This document shows positions 6,892 through 13,471 of a stretch of DNA of 23,681 nucleotides, piece by piece. Each line of letters starts with the position of its first letter. Position 1 is the first letter of the stretch. The DNA is from Geodermatophilaceae bacterium (GTDB taxonomy: Bacteria; Actinomycetota; Actinomycetes; Mycobacteriales; Geodermatophilaceae). The stretch spans positions 1-23,681 of the forward strand of contig JACCSC010000418.1 of the NCBI GenBank assembly GCA_013813215.1. The letters run 5' to 3'. Both the position numbers and the translations under genes were made by a program. The notes below the pieces were generated by a model. It had not been told where the DNA came from and did no database searches. It saw only the letters and a program-made list of their open reading frames with translations.

Positions 6892-7683
6892 ATGCCAGGA
6901 GAGCACGGGGGCGTCGGGCCGACCTGGCCGCGCCCCTGGCGCGAGGTCGGCGCCGAGCGCGGCCGGGAGTCGGGCCGCCGGGCGCTGGCCGCCCTGCCCA
7001 GCTTGTTCACCATGCTGAACATGGCGTGCGGCTTCGGTTGCATCCTGGTCTCGATCAACGGCCAGTACGCCCTCGGCGCGGTCCTGATCGGGATCGCAGT
7101 CACGATGGACATCCTCGACGGGACCGCGGCCCGGCTGGTCGGCAGCGTCACACCGTTCGGGTTGCAGTTCGACTCCCTGGCCGACCTGGTCTCCTTCGGG
7201 ATGGCGCCGGCGATTCTCGCCTTCGCCTGGGCGATGGGTGATCTCGGGCCGCTCGGCTGGGTGGGCAGCTTCGTCTGGTTGGCCGCAGCGGCGATCCGGC
7301 TGGCCCGGTTCAACGCCACCATCGACCCCCGGGCCGACAAGCGGTTCTTCATCGGCCTGCCCAGCCCGGGCGCGGCCGGGGTCGTGATCGCCTCGGTGTT
7401 CGCCTTCCCGGCCCCGGACGGGCCGCTGCTGTGGACGCTGCCGGTGATCTTCGTACCCGCCCTGCTGATGGTCACGTCGTTCCGGTTCCACTCCTTCCGC
7501 GCGCTGGTGAACCCGCGCGGGCGGCCGTACCCGCTGACGGCGTTCGTCCTGGTACTAGCCGCCGGCCTGGCCACCTACCCCGCGATCACCGGCTGCGTGG
7601 TGGCCTACGGCTACGTCCTGCACCCGCTGATCTTCCGCGGGCTACGGCCCCTGGCCCGGCTGTTGCCCCGCCCGGCGACGTGA
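6892..7683 (+). CDS. pssA: CDP-diacylglycerol--serine O-phosphatidyltransferase
   Basis: A 263-residue integral membrane enzyme that makes phosphatidylserine from CDP-diacylglycerol and serine. The CDP-alcohol phosphotransferase motif DG-x2-AR-x8-G-x3-D-x3-D is complete (residues 76-98: DGTAAR, Gly90, Asp94, Asp98). About seven hydrophobic helices follow the roughly 35-residue basic N-terminus. I prefer ATG 6892, which has CAGGGG 5 nt upstream, over GTG 6886, which sits on that purine run. The gene directly follows psd, as in many actinobacteria, and its TGA overlaps the GTG of the next gene by 4 bp. Confidence 0.93.
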   Translation: MPGEHGGVGPTWPRPWREVGAERGRESGRRALAALPSLFTMLNMACGFGCILVSINGQYALGAVLIGIAVTMDILDGTAARLVGSVTPFGLQFDSLADLVSFGMAPAILAFAWAMGDLGPLGWVGSFVWLAAAAIRLARFNATIDPRADKRFFIGLPSPGAAGVVIASVFAFPAPDGPLLWTLPVIFVPALLMVTSFRFHSFRALVNPRGRPYPLTAFVLVLAAGLATYPAITGCVVAYGYVLHPLIFRGLRPLARLLPRPAT

Positions 7684-8177
7684 TCCGCCGCGCCGGCCCG
7701 CAGGACGTCGAGCCGATCCTGGCCATGGTGGCCGAGCTCGCCGACTACGAGCGCAGCAGCGACCAGGCCCGGATGACCGCCGTGCAGTTGCACGCGGCGT
7801 TGTTCGGCCCGACCCCCGCCCTGTTCGGCCACGTCGCGGTGGACGCGGCCGGTCAGCCCGTCGGCTTTGCGCTGTGGTTCCTGAACTTCTCCACCTGGGC
7901 CGGCACGCACGGGATCTACCTGGAGGACCTCTACGTCCGCCCGGCGGCTCGCGGCGGCGGCTACGGCAAGGAGTTGCTGCGCGCGCTGGCCGCGCTGTGC
8001 GTCGAGCGCGGCTACGCACGCCTGGAGTGGTGGGTGCTGGACTGGAACCAACCGGCGATGGACTTCTATCGGGCGGCCGGGGCCGTAGCGATGGACGAGT
8101 GGACGGTCTTCCGACTCACCGGTCCCGCGCTGGCCAGGTTCAGCGGTCCAGGAACGCCGCGCGCGACTCCGGCGTGA
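7680..8177 (+). CDS. GNAT N-acetyltransferase, SSAT-like
   Basis: A 165-residue acetyl-CoA-dependent N-acetyltransferase. The acetyl-CoA-binding motif A is seen as IYLEDLYVRPAARGGGYGKEL (about residues 79-99), with motif B in DWNQPAMDFYRAAGA. The IYLEDLYV run and the DEWTVFRLTG tail resemble the diamine/spermidine (SSAT) and thialysine acetyltransferase group, so the substrate may be a small amine, but this is a family-level inference. It starts at a GTG overlapping the pssA stop by 4 bp and is the last gene of the epimerase-psd-pssA run. Its last 38 bp overlap the 3' end of the convergent membrane protein gene. Confidence 0.85.
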   Translation: MIRRAGPQDVEPILAMVAELADYERSSDQARMTAVQLHAALFGPTPALFGHVAVDAAGQPVGFALWFLNFSTWAGTHGIYLEDLYVRPAARGGGYGKELLRALAALCVERGYARLEWWVLDWNQPAMDFYRAAGAVAMDEWTVFRLTGPALARFSGPGTPRATPA

Positions 8178-8529
8178 ACAGCAGGAACAGTTCGGCGGCG
8201 CAAAGCACGAGGATCGGTACGCCGTACGCCGGCCGCTCGGCCGTGAACGCCACGGTGTAACCGACCGGCGCCAACAGCAACTGCACCACGACAGCAGGCG
8301 CCCGTGCCCAGCCCTCGACCCCGGCCAGGCCCACCGCGACCCGGAGCATGCCGGCACCCGCGGCCAGTCCGATCAGCACCCCGAAGCCGGCCCGCCCCAG
8401 GTTCTCGACGTGGCCCAGGACGGTCGCGACGGCGAGCCCGCCCGCGGCAAGGAGCAGGGCGATCCCCTCGATGCCGACCACCAACCCGGCGAGCCGAACC
8501 GCCCGCGGCGCGCCAGTCTGCGGGACCAC
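8140..8529 (-). CDS. Small four-helix membrane protein of unknown function
   Basis: A 129-residue hydrophobic protein, about four transmembrane helices (LAGLVVGIEGIALLLAAGG, GFGVLIGLAAGAGMLRVAV, PAVVVQLLLAPVGYTVAF, GVPILVLCAAELFLLFTP), ending in ESRAAFLDR. The open frame continues upstream to 8808, but that part lies under the lipid kinase gene and has shadow-like composition, so GTG 8529 is the most likely start. It is divergent from the lipid kinase, with only 33 nt between starts, and convergent and overlapping with the GNAT gene. Similar small membrane proteins are common in actinobacteria; I know no function for it. Confidence 0.7.
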   Translation of the reverse strand: MVPQTGAPRAVRLAGLVVGIEGIALLLAAGGLAVATVLGHVENLGRAGFGVLIGLAAGAGMLRVAVGLAGVEGWARAPAVVVQLLLAPVGYTVAFTAERPAYGVPILVLCAAELFLLFTPESRAAFLDR

Positions 8530-8549
8530 GTCGGCGACCCTACCGCCGG

Positions 8550-8555
8550 TAGGCT
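8550..8555 (+). promoter_or_regulatory. Putative -10 element for a leaderless lipid kinase transcript
   Basis: TAGGCT ends 7 nt before the ATG at 8563, placing the transcript start at or next to the start codon. No Shine-Dalgarno sequence is visible, which agrees with leaderless translation. Confidence 0.45.
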
Positions 8556-8562
8556 CGGGCCC

Positions 8563-9489
8563 ATGCGGGCTTTGCTGGTGGTCAATACCGCCGCGACCAC
8601 GACCACCGGCAAGACCCGCGACGTCATTGCCAGCGCCCTGGCCAGCGAGCTGAAGGTGGACGTCCTCGAGACCACCCACCGCGGACACGCGAGGGAACTC
8701 GGGAGCCAGGCCCTGCACGACGGGGTCGACGTGGTCGTCGTCCTCGGTGGCGACGGCACGGTCAACGAGGTAGTCAACGGCCTGCTCGTCGACGGGCCGA
8801 GCCCGCACGTCCCCGCACTCGCGGTCGTTCCCGGCGGATCCACGAACGTGTTCAGCCGGGCGCTCGGCCTGTCCCGCGACCCGGTGGAGGCCACCGCGGA
8901 GGTCATGGCCAGCCTGCGCGAGGGTCGTAGCCGGCTGATCAACCTGGGCTTGGCCGACCAGCGCTGGTTCACCTTCACCGCCGGTTACGGCTTCGACGCC
9001 GACGTGGTCCGCCGGGTGGAGCGGCTGCGGGCGCTGGGCCGGGCCTCGACCGCGGGGCTCTACCTCCGGTCGGCGGTGACCCAGTTCTACCGCTCGGGGT
9101 CACGCTGGCGCGGGCCGATCACCGTGCTGGCGGCGGGTGAGTTGGTGCAATCCGGCTTCTTCCTCTGCGTGGCCACGAACGCCTCGCCCTGGACCTACCT
9201 CGGATCCCGCCCGGTGACGCTCGTCCCCGGCGCCACCTTCGACACCGCGCTCGACCTGTTCGCGCTGCGGCGTACGGGCACGGTCCGGATGGTTGGGCAT
9301 GCCCTGCGCGGTCTGCGCGGAGGCGGTCCGTCGGCGCACCGGTCGGTGCGGACGGTCCTCGGTGCCCGCGAGGTCGTCCTGCGGGCCGAGCGACCGGTGG
9401 GCGTGCAGGTCGACGGTGACTACATCGGACAGCGCGACAGCGTGCGCCTGCGATCGGTTCCAGCGGCTCTACGGGTCATCGGTCCCTGA
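8563..9489 (+). CDS. Diacylglycerol kinase / LCB5-YegS family lipid kinase
   Basis: A 308-residue soluble lipid kinase. The nucleotide-binding GGDGT is at residues 62-66 (VVVLGGDGTVNEVVNG) and PGGSTN at about 90-95, with the C-terminal beta-sandwich ending in GVQVDGDYIGQ, all typical of the DAGK catalytic family. It most likely phosphorylates diacylglycerol or a related lipid, recycling it into phospholipid synthesis; the nearby psd and pssA genes fit a lipid-metabolism neighbourhood. Its position ahead of whiB1 is a synteny I believe recurs in actinobacteria. The start codon lacks a Shine-Dalgarno sequence but follows a -10-like TAGGCT. Actual lipid substrate is not determined by sequence. 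Confidence 0.88.
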   Translation: MRALLVVNTAATTTTGKTRDVIASALASELKVDVLETTHRGHARELGSQALHDGVDVVVVLGGDGTVNEVVNGLLVDGPSPHVPALAVVPGGSTNVFSRALGLSRDPVEATAEVMASLREGRSRLINLGLADQRWFTFTAGYGFDADVVRRVERLRALGRASTAGLYLRSAVTQFYRSGSRWRGPITVLAAGELVQSGFFLCVATNASPWTYLGSRPVTLVPGATFDTALDLFALRRTGTVRMVGHALRGLRGGGPSAHRSVRTVLGAREVVLRAERPVGVQVDGDYIGQRDSVRLRSVPAALRVIGP

Positions 9490-9507
9490 CCAGCCCGGAC
9501 TTGGCCT

Positions 9508-9523
9508 TGTGACGCGCATCAGC
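9508..9523. promoter_or_regulatory. CRP-like site 1 (one mismatch)
   Basis: TGTGACGCGCATCAGC fits the CRP consensus GTGA-N6-TCAC except for the last core base (TCAG). It begins 19 nt after the lipid kinase stop, about 260-276 bp before the whiB1 start. Confidence 0.4.
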
Positions 9524-9536
9524 GGCCCAGGCGGGC

Positions 9537-9552
9537 AGTGACGGACATCACT
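9537..9552. promoter_or_regulatory. CRP-like site 2 (perfect core)
   Basis: AGTGACGGACATCACT contains an exact GTGA-N6-TCAC core with a symmetric A/T flank. It is centred about 150 bp upstream of the CRP-like site at 9688-9703. In M. tuberculosis the whiB1 promoter is bound by the cAMP receptor protein at two sites, so this location is meaningful; binding here is inferred. Confidence 0.6.
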
Positions 9553-9670
9553 CCTAATTCCACTGGCACCCAGCCCGCAATCGGGCACTACGCTGGTTCT
9601 CGCCGGAGCAGTATCCCGGGATGAGAGAAGGCTCACGAGGCCGGATCCGGACGGGGACACCGGCAGGCTC

Positions 9671-9699
9671 TTGACAAGCCGCGCACTCGTGAAACTATT
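9671..9699 (+). promoter_or_regulatory. Putative whiB1 promoter
   Basis: TTGACA at 9671-9676 is an exact -35 hexamer; AACTAT at 9693-9698 (16-nt spacing) or ACTATT at 9694-9699 (17-nt spacing) could be the -10. The -10 lies inside CRP-like site 3, so a bound regulator would block RNA polymerase. The predicted leader before the ATG at 9784 is about 78 nt and ends in GAAGGAGA, a good ribosome-binding sequence at about 9768-9775. Confidence 0.5.
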
Positions 9700-9703
9700 C
9701 ACA
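9688..9703. promoter_or_regulatory. CRP-like site 3 (perfect core) over the whiB1 -10 region
   Basis: CGTGAAACTATTCACA has an exact GTGA-N6-TCAC core. It overlaps the candidate -10 of whiB1 and would be expected to repress, whereas the upstream sites could activate or loop. Confidence 0.6.
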
Positions 9704-9783
9704 AGGCAGTGCCGGCTGGCATTCCATGACCCGACGATGAGCGTCGAGCAGCACCGTGGCTCGATGGCGAAGGAGAACAACAG

Positions 9784-10035
9784 ATGGACTGGCGGCACCG
9801 CGCGCTCTGCCGCGACGGGGACCCCGAACTGTTCTTCCCGATCGGCAACACGGGCCCGGCCCTGGTGCAGATCGAGGAGGCGAAGGCCGTGTGTCGCCGT
9901 TGTCCGGTGACCCAGGACTGCCTGTCCTGGGCGCTGGAGACCGGTCAGGACGCCGGTGTCTGGGGCGGCCTGTCCGAGGACGAGCGTCGTGCGCTCAAGC
10001 GCCGTACCGCCCGGGCCCGAGCTCGCACCGCCTGA
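9784..10035 (+). CDS. whiB1: WhiB1 iron-sulfur transcription factor
   Basis: An 83-residue WhiB-family regulator, very close to mycobacterial and streptomycete WhiB1 over its length (MDWRHRALCRDGDPELFFP ... SWALETGQDAGVWGGLSEDE). The four cluster ligands are Cys9, Cys37, Cys40 and Cys46, which hold a nitric-oxide-sensitive 4Fe-4S cluster in characterised homologues. The GVWGG turn is at 58-62, followed by a basic tail (RRALKRRTARARART) that contacts DNA. Known WhiB1 proteins bind region 4 of the primary sigma factor and are essential in M. tuberculosis. ATG 9784 is preceded by a GAAGGAGA ribosome-binding sequence. The unusually long 294-bp upstream region carries three CRP-like palindromes and a promoter. 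It is convergent with the PdtaS-like kinase gene, as in mycobacteria. Confidence 0.96.
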   Translation: MDWRHRALCRDGDPELFFPIGNTGPALVQIEEAKAVCRRCPVTQDCLSWALETGQDAGVWGGLSEDERRALKRRTARARARTA

Positions 10036-10040
10036 GCCCC

Positions 10041-10060
10041 GTCCCGTCCCGTCCCGTCCC
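10041..10060. repeat. Pentanucleotide tandem repeat (GTCCC)x4
   Basis: Four perfect copies of GTCCC lie between the convergent ends of whiB1 and the kinase gene. They are followed by an inverted repeat GCTGAC/GTCAGC (10061-10066 and 10082-10087) that overlaps the kinase stop codon. Confidence 0.75.
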
Positions 10061-10087
10061 GCTGACGGTCACGACCTCGGTGTCAGC
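10061..10087. terminator. Possible hairpin between whiB1 and the kinase gene
   Basis: GCTGAC and GTCAGC are exact 6-bp complementary arms separated by 15 nt, located at the convergent gene ends. There is no T-run on either side, so terminator function is uncertain. Confidence 0.3.
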
Positions 10088-11538
10088 GGCACCTCCATCC
10101 GCACCCGCGTTCCTCCGCCGGGTGCCCCCGCCATGGTGATCGTCCCGCCCAGCTCCGTCTCGACGAGCGCGCGGACGATTTGCAACCCCAACCCCTTGCT
10201 GCTCTCCAGCGAGAAGCCGGCCGGCAACCCGGCGCCGTCGTCGGTCACCTCCACGGCCAACCGCTGTCCGCTACGGCGCGGACGTACGACGACGTGACCA
10301 CCGGGGGCGTCGAAGGCGTGCTCGGCGGCGTTGTGCAGCAACTCGGTCAGCGCCACGGCCAACGGCGTGGCGCTCTCGGCGGGCAGCACGCCGAAGCTGC
10401 CCTCCCGCCGCACCTCCGGCGGCCCCGGGCCACCGGCCAACTCGGTCACGGTCGGCACCAGCCGGTCCAGGATGCCGTCGAAGTCGACGCTCTCGTCCAG
10501 CGAGATGGCCAGCGTCTCGTGCACCAGGGCGATCGAGGAGACCCGGCGGACCGACTCCTGCAGCGCGAACCGGGCCGCGGGCTCGGTCATCCGGCGGGCC
10601 TGCAGGCGAAGTAGCGCCGCCACGGTCTGCAGGTTGTTCTTGACCCGGTGGTGGATCTCCCTGATCGTCGCGTCCTTGCTCAAGAGCTGCCGATCCCGGC
10701 GCCGGAGGTCGGTCACGTCACGGACGAGGACGAGGACGGCCGGCTGGCCCTGCGGGGGACGCAGCGGTAGTGCTCGCACGAGCACCGTCGCCCCCCTCGC
10801 CTCGACCTCGATGCGCAGCGGAGACCGGCCGGCCAGCGCCGCGCCGATCCTGGCGGCCAGCTCGGCCCCGTCGGAGGAGCTCGTGAGCAGTGACCTGGTG
10901 ACCGCGGCGAGTTCCGAGCCGACCAGGTCCGCGCTGACCCCGATCCGCCGGTAGGCCGACAGCGCGTTGGGGCTGGCGTAGGCGACCGTGCCGTCTGCGT
11001 CGAGGCGGATCAGCCCGTCGCCGGCCCGCGGCCCCGTCATCGGCTCGTAGCCGGCATCCGGGGCGGGGAACAGGCCGGCGGCCACCATCTGGCACAGGTC
11101 GTCCCCGCTGCGCAGGTAGGCCAGCTCCAGCGAACTCGGTGACCGTGCGGTGCTCAGGTTCGTGTCGCGCGACAGGCTCGCGACGACGTGGCCACCGTGG
11201 CGCACCGGCACCGCCTCCAGCCGCACCGCCAGCCGGTCGGTCCACGTCGGATCGCCCTCCCGGACGATGCGGTCCTCGGCCCACGCCGCGTCCATCGGGA
11301 ACTGCTCGCCGCGGCCACGCCGCTGCCCCACGACATCCTCGGGGTGCGAGGTCGGGGCGGTGGTCGGGCGCACCTGGGCCACGCAGAGCAGGTCCTCCCC
11401 CGCGTCGATCCACAGCAGCAGGTCGGCGAAGGACAGGTCGGCGATCAGCTGCCACTCCGAGACCAGCCGCAGCAGGTGATCGGTGGCGCTCGCGTCCAGC
11501 GCGGAGTGCTCGGTCAGCAACTCACTCAGCGTGGACAT
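10069..11538 (-). CDS. pdtaS: PdtaS-like sensor histidine kinase
   Basis: A 489-residue cytosolic sensor kinase with an N-terminal GAF-type domain (about residues 1-155), a PAS domain (about 165-285, GLIRLDADGTVAYASPNALS), the HisKA_2 dimerisation/phospho-acceptor helix EIHHRVKNNLQTVAALLRLQ with His296 or His297, and a HATPase domain with the N-box ELLHNAAEHAF, DDGAGLP and KGLGLQIV. This matches M. tuberculosis PdtaS, whose partner PdtaR is an ANTAR RNA-binding antiterminator; no partner is in this window. The GAF-PAS order has no transmembrane segment, so the signal is cytosolic. ATG 11538 is chosen over the GTG one codon upstream. It is convergent with whiB1 and divergent from the following GNAT gene by 47 nt. 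Confidence 0.9.
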   Translation of the reverse strand: MSTLSELLTEHSALDASATDHLLRLVSEWQLIADLSFADLLLWIDAGEDLLCVAQVRPTTAPTSHPEDVVGQRRGRGEQFPMDAAWAEDRIVREGDPTWTDRLAVRLEAVPVRHGGHVVASLSRDTNLSTARSPSSLELAYLRSGDDLCQMVAAGLFPAPDAGYEPMTGPRAGDGLIRLDADGTVAYASPNALSAYRRIGVSADLVGSELAAVTRSLLTSSSDGAELAARIGAALAGRSPLRIEVEARGATVLVRALPLRPPQGQPAVLVLVRDVTDLRRRDRQLLSKDATIREIHHRVKNNLQTVAALLRLQARRMTEPAARFALQESVRRVSSIALVHETLAISLDESVDFDGILDRLVPTVTELAGGPGPPEVRREGSFGVLPAESATPLAVALTELLHNAAEHAFDAPGGHVVVRPRRSGQRLAVEVTDDGAGLPAGFSLESSKGLGLQIVRALVETELGGTITMAGAPGGGTRVRMEVPLTPRS

Positions 11539-11585
11539 CACCGGCAGCGTGCCACCTGCCTCGGCGACCCTCCTACGGTGGGGTG

Positions 11586-12083
11586 ATGGACCAGCCAGCG
11601 ATCTCGGTCCGGCCCGCCGTACCGCCCGACTACGACGCCATCCGCGAGCTCACCCTCGCCGTCTACCTCGGCGAAGGGTGGGCCGACGAGCGCTACACCG
11701 CGTCCCTGGCCGATGTTGAGGACCGGGCCGCGCACGCCGAGCTGCTGGTCGCCGACTCCGACGGGTCCCTGTCGGGGGCGGTGGCGCTGGCCTGGCACAG
11801 CTCGACGTACGCCGAGGTCACCCGCGACCCGACCGAGGCGGCGTTCCGGATGCTGGTCGTGCGCCCCGAGTCGCGGGGTCGGGGGATAGGGCGAGCGCTG
11901 GTGCTGGCCTGCGTATCGCGGGCGAGGATGGCCGGGGCCAAGCGCATGGTGATCTCCACCGAGCCGCTGATGTACGCGGCGCACCGGCTGTACGACGACC
12001 TGGGCTTCCGCCGCGCCCCGGAACGAGACTGGTCACCGCATGCCGGCGTCGACCTGCTCTGCTACGTGCTCGAGCTGACCTGA
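11586..12083 (+). CDS. GNAT family N-acetyltransferase
   Basis: A 165-residue single-domain GNAT. Motif A is MLVVRPESRGRGIGRALVLA (about residues 95-114), and the C-terminal part AAHRLYDDLGFRRAPERDW is motif B. The substrate cannot be told; proteins of this pattern are annotated only as GNAT. It starts at ATG 11586, shortly after a GGTGGGGT stretch, and is the only + strand gene between the kinase and bL37. Its 3' end overlaps the convergent biotinyl protein gene by 22 bp. Confidence 0.85.
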   Translation: MDQPAISVRPAVPPDYDAIRELTLAVYLGEGWADERYTASLADVEDRAAHAELLVADSDGSLSGAVALAWHSSTYAEVTRDPTEAAFRMLVVRPESRGRGIGRALVLACVSRARMAGAKRMVISTEPLMYAAHRLYDDLGFRRAPERDWSPHAGVDLLCYVLELT

Positions 12084-12307
12084 GCCTGGGCGTCGGCCAG
12101 CACGGCGATCAGGTCACCCTCCTGCACCACATCGCCCTCGGCGACAGCCAGCTCGACCACGATCCCGGGACCCTCGCAGAGCACCGGGATCTCCATCTTC
12201 ATGGACTCCAGGATGACCACGGTGTCCCCCGCGGCCAGGTTCACGCCGGTCGTGGCGACGACCTTCCAGACGCTCGCGACCATCTCGGCGCGGATCTCCT
12301 CGGCCAT
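12062..12307 (-). CDS. Small biotin/lipoyl-attachment protein (TB7.3-like BCCP domain)
   Basis: An 81-residue stand-alone biotinyl domain. ILESMKMEIPV carries the acceptor lysine (Lys37) in the standard biotin motif (A/S)MKM, and the fold-defining GDTVVILES and EGDVVQEGDLIAVL repeats are intact. It corresponds in position and size to M. tuberculosis Rv3221c (TB7.3), a biotinylated protein without a known carboxylase. The ATG at 12307 follows a GAGGAGC ribosome-binding sequence. It lies 39 nt downstream of, and in the same direction as, the biotin-carboxylase-like gene, so the two look like one operon. Its role as carboxyl carrier is doubtful because that neighbour lacks the catalytic core. 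Confidence 0.9.
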   Translation of the reverse strand: MAEEIRAEMVASVWKVVATTGVNLAAGDTVVILESMKMEIPVLCEGPGIVVELAVAEGDVVQEGDLIAVLADAQAQVSSST

Positions 12308-12346
12308 CGTGACGTGCTCCTCACGGTGCTGTGACGGGCTCCTGCG

Positions 12347-13288
12347 TCATCCAACCACCGAGCGGTCCCGTACCAACGCCCGCGCGTACTCCAGGCCCAG
12401 GTCCGGGGTGCGGACCGTGAGCCCGTCCACGGCGGCGCGCAGCCGGTCCAGGGCCTCGGCGCGGTCGGCGCCCACTGCGGTGAGCACAGCGACGGGATCA
12501 CGCGGCCATACCGTCAGCTCACGCCCGTCGGCGAGCATCGTGTCGACCACGACCCGATCGACGTCCGCCACCTGCCAACCGCGCACGACACTCGGTGGCT
12601 CGTCGGGTCGGGCGAACAGGGCCAGCGAGACGGCGTACCCGGCCGGCGGGCCGATCGGCTGGTCCCGCTCGGCGCCGAGCTGGCGGGCCACCAGGTCCAG
12701 GCCGGTGCGCGCCTCCACGAGCCGGTCGACGCCGGCCAGCGCCGGCCGCACCGCGACGACGTGGTCCAGCGCCCCGTTGGCCGACACCGAGGCCACCGGC
12801 CAGCGCGGATCGGCGGCGGCCTGGGCGAGCGCGACCAGGCCGGCGCCCGGGGCCACGGACTCGGCCATCATCGGACGCCCCCCGGCGCGGGCCAACCACC
12901 GCCAGCCGTCGACGACCAGACCGTCGACGAGGGTGACACCCACGTCGCCGTCGCTGAGCCGACGGGAGTCCGGTCGGACGTCCGGGCCCAGCCAGTCCAG
13001 CCCGGCCGCGCGGATCGACTCGGCCAGCTCGGCGGCCTGCACGGGCAAGGAGCCGCCGGGATGAATCGCCTGCGCGCCCGTGACCTGGGCGGCCTCGAGC
13101 AGAGCGGCGGCCAGTGCGTCGGGTCCGACGGCCCCGAACGGGACGGCCTCGTCGGCGGCGTGGGCGTGCGGAGCTGCCTCGTCACCGGGCAGCACGAGGG
13201 TGACGGCCTTGACCCCTAGCCGCTGGCAGCTGCGGATCACCCGGACGGCGAGAAATCCGCGGTCGGCGACCAGCACGGTCTCGTACAC
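12347..13288 (-). CDS. Degenerate biotin-carboxylase-like protein (ATP-grasp core lost)
   Basis: A 313-residue protein from GTG 13288, chosen because GGGGAGGG lies just upstream; another GTG is 9 codons earlier. The first about 100 residues follow the biotin carboxylase N-domain: ETVLVADRGFLAVRVIRSCQ (normally IANRGEIAVR) and AQAIHPGGSLPVQAAELAES ... LDWLGP. The C-domain is also recognisable: VEARTGLDLVARQL, AGYAVSLALFARP, VDTMLAD and ADRAEALDRLRAAV. Between them roughly 110 residues of the ATP-grasp B domain and flanks are missing, and the segment that should read E-N-R-Q-VEH reads AVRPALAGVDRLV, so the catalytic Glu, Asn, Arg and the bicarbonate-site Lys and Arg are gone. It should not carboxylate biotin. 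It is probably co-transcribed with the biotinyl protein gene downstream and may hold or sense it. Confidence 0.75.
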   Translation of the reverse strand: MYETVLVADRGFLAVRVIRSCQRLGVKAVTLVLPGDEAAPHAHAADEAVPFGAVGPDALAAALLEAAQVTGAQAIHPGGSLPVQAAELAESIRAAGLDWLGPDVRPDSRRLSDGDVGVTLVDGLVVDGWRWLARAGGRPMMAESVAPGAGLVALAQAAADPRWPVASVSANGALDHVVAVRPALAGVDRLVEARTGLDLVARQLGAERDQPIGPPAGYAVSLALFARPDEPPSVVRGWQVADVDRVVVDTMLADGRELTVWPRDPVAVLTAVGADRAEALDRLRAAVDGLTVRTPDLGLEYARALVRDRSVVG

Positions 13289-13392
13289 GCTGCCCTCCCC
13301 GTTCAGCCCAACCACTTTCGTGAGACCCTAGACAGCGCGAACGACGATCCCGGCCTCAGCCCGCGGGTCAGACCCGGTAGGGAGGAGAGTCG

Positions 13393-13467
13393 ATGTCCAA
13401 GCGCGGACGCAAGCGGCGCGGACGCAAGAAGTCTGCCGCCAACCACGGAAAGCGGCCCAACGCCTGA
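13393..13467 (+). CDS. 50S ribosomal protein bL37
   Basis: A 24-residue, strongly basic peptide (starts MSKRGRKRRGRKK, ends NHGKRPNA) encoded from ATG 13393 with a GGGAGGAGAG ribosome-binding sequence directly upstream. It matches the small actinobacterial large-subunit protein bL37 seen in Mycobacterium smegmatis ribosome structures, including the conserved ANHGKRPNA end. It is expected to bind 23S rRNA. It sits alone between the divergent biotin-carboxylase-like gene and the convergent rsrA gene, whose stop is 4 nt away. It is easily missed because of its size. Confidence 0.85.
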   Translation: MSKRGRKRRGRKKSAANHGKRPNA

Positions 13468-13471
13468 CCCG

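Noticed and set aside
5899..7491. Long minus-strand open frame (530 codons)
   Set aside because: It lies antisense to the phosphatase, psd and pssA genes, has no recognisable domain, and its composition is that of a high-GC shadow frame.
8530..8808. Upstream extension of the small membrane protein frame to 8808
   Set aside because: It covers the lipid kinase coding sequence antisense and lacks hydrophobic segments; GTG 8529 gives a complete four-helix protein.
12201..13064. Plus-strand frame of 287 codons opposite the biotin-carboxylase-like gene
   Set aside because: Ser/Thr/Arg-rich shadow; the minus-strand frame has clear homology to biotin carboxylase ends.
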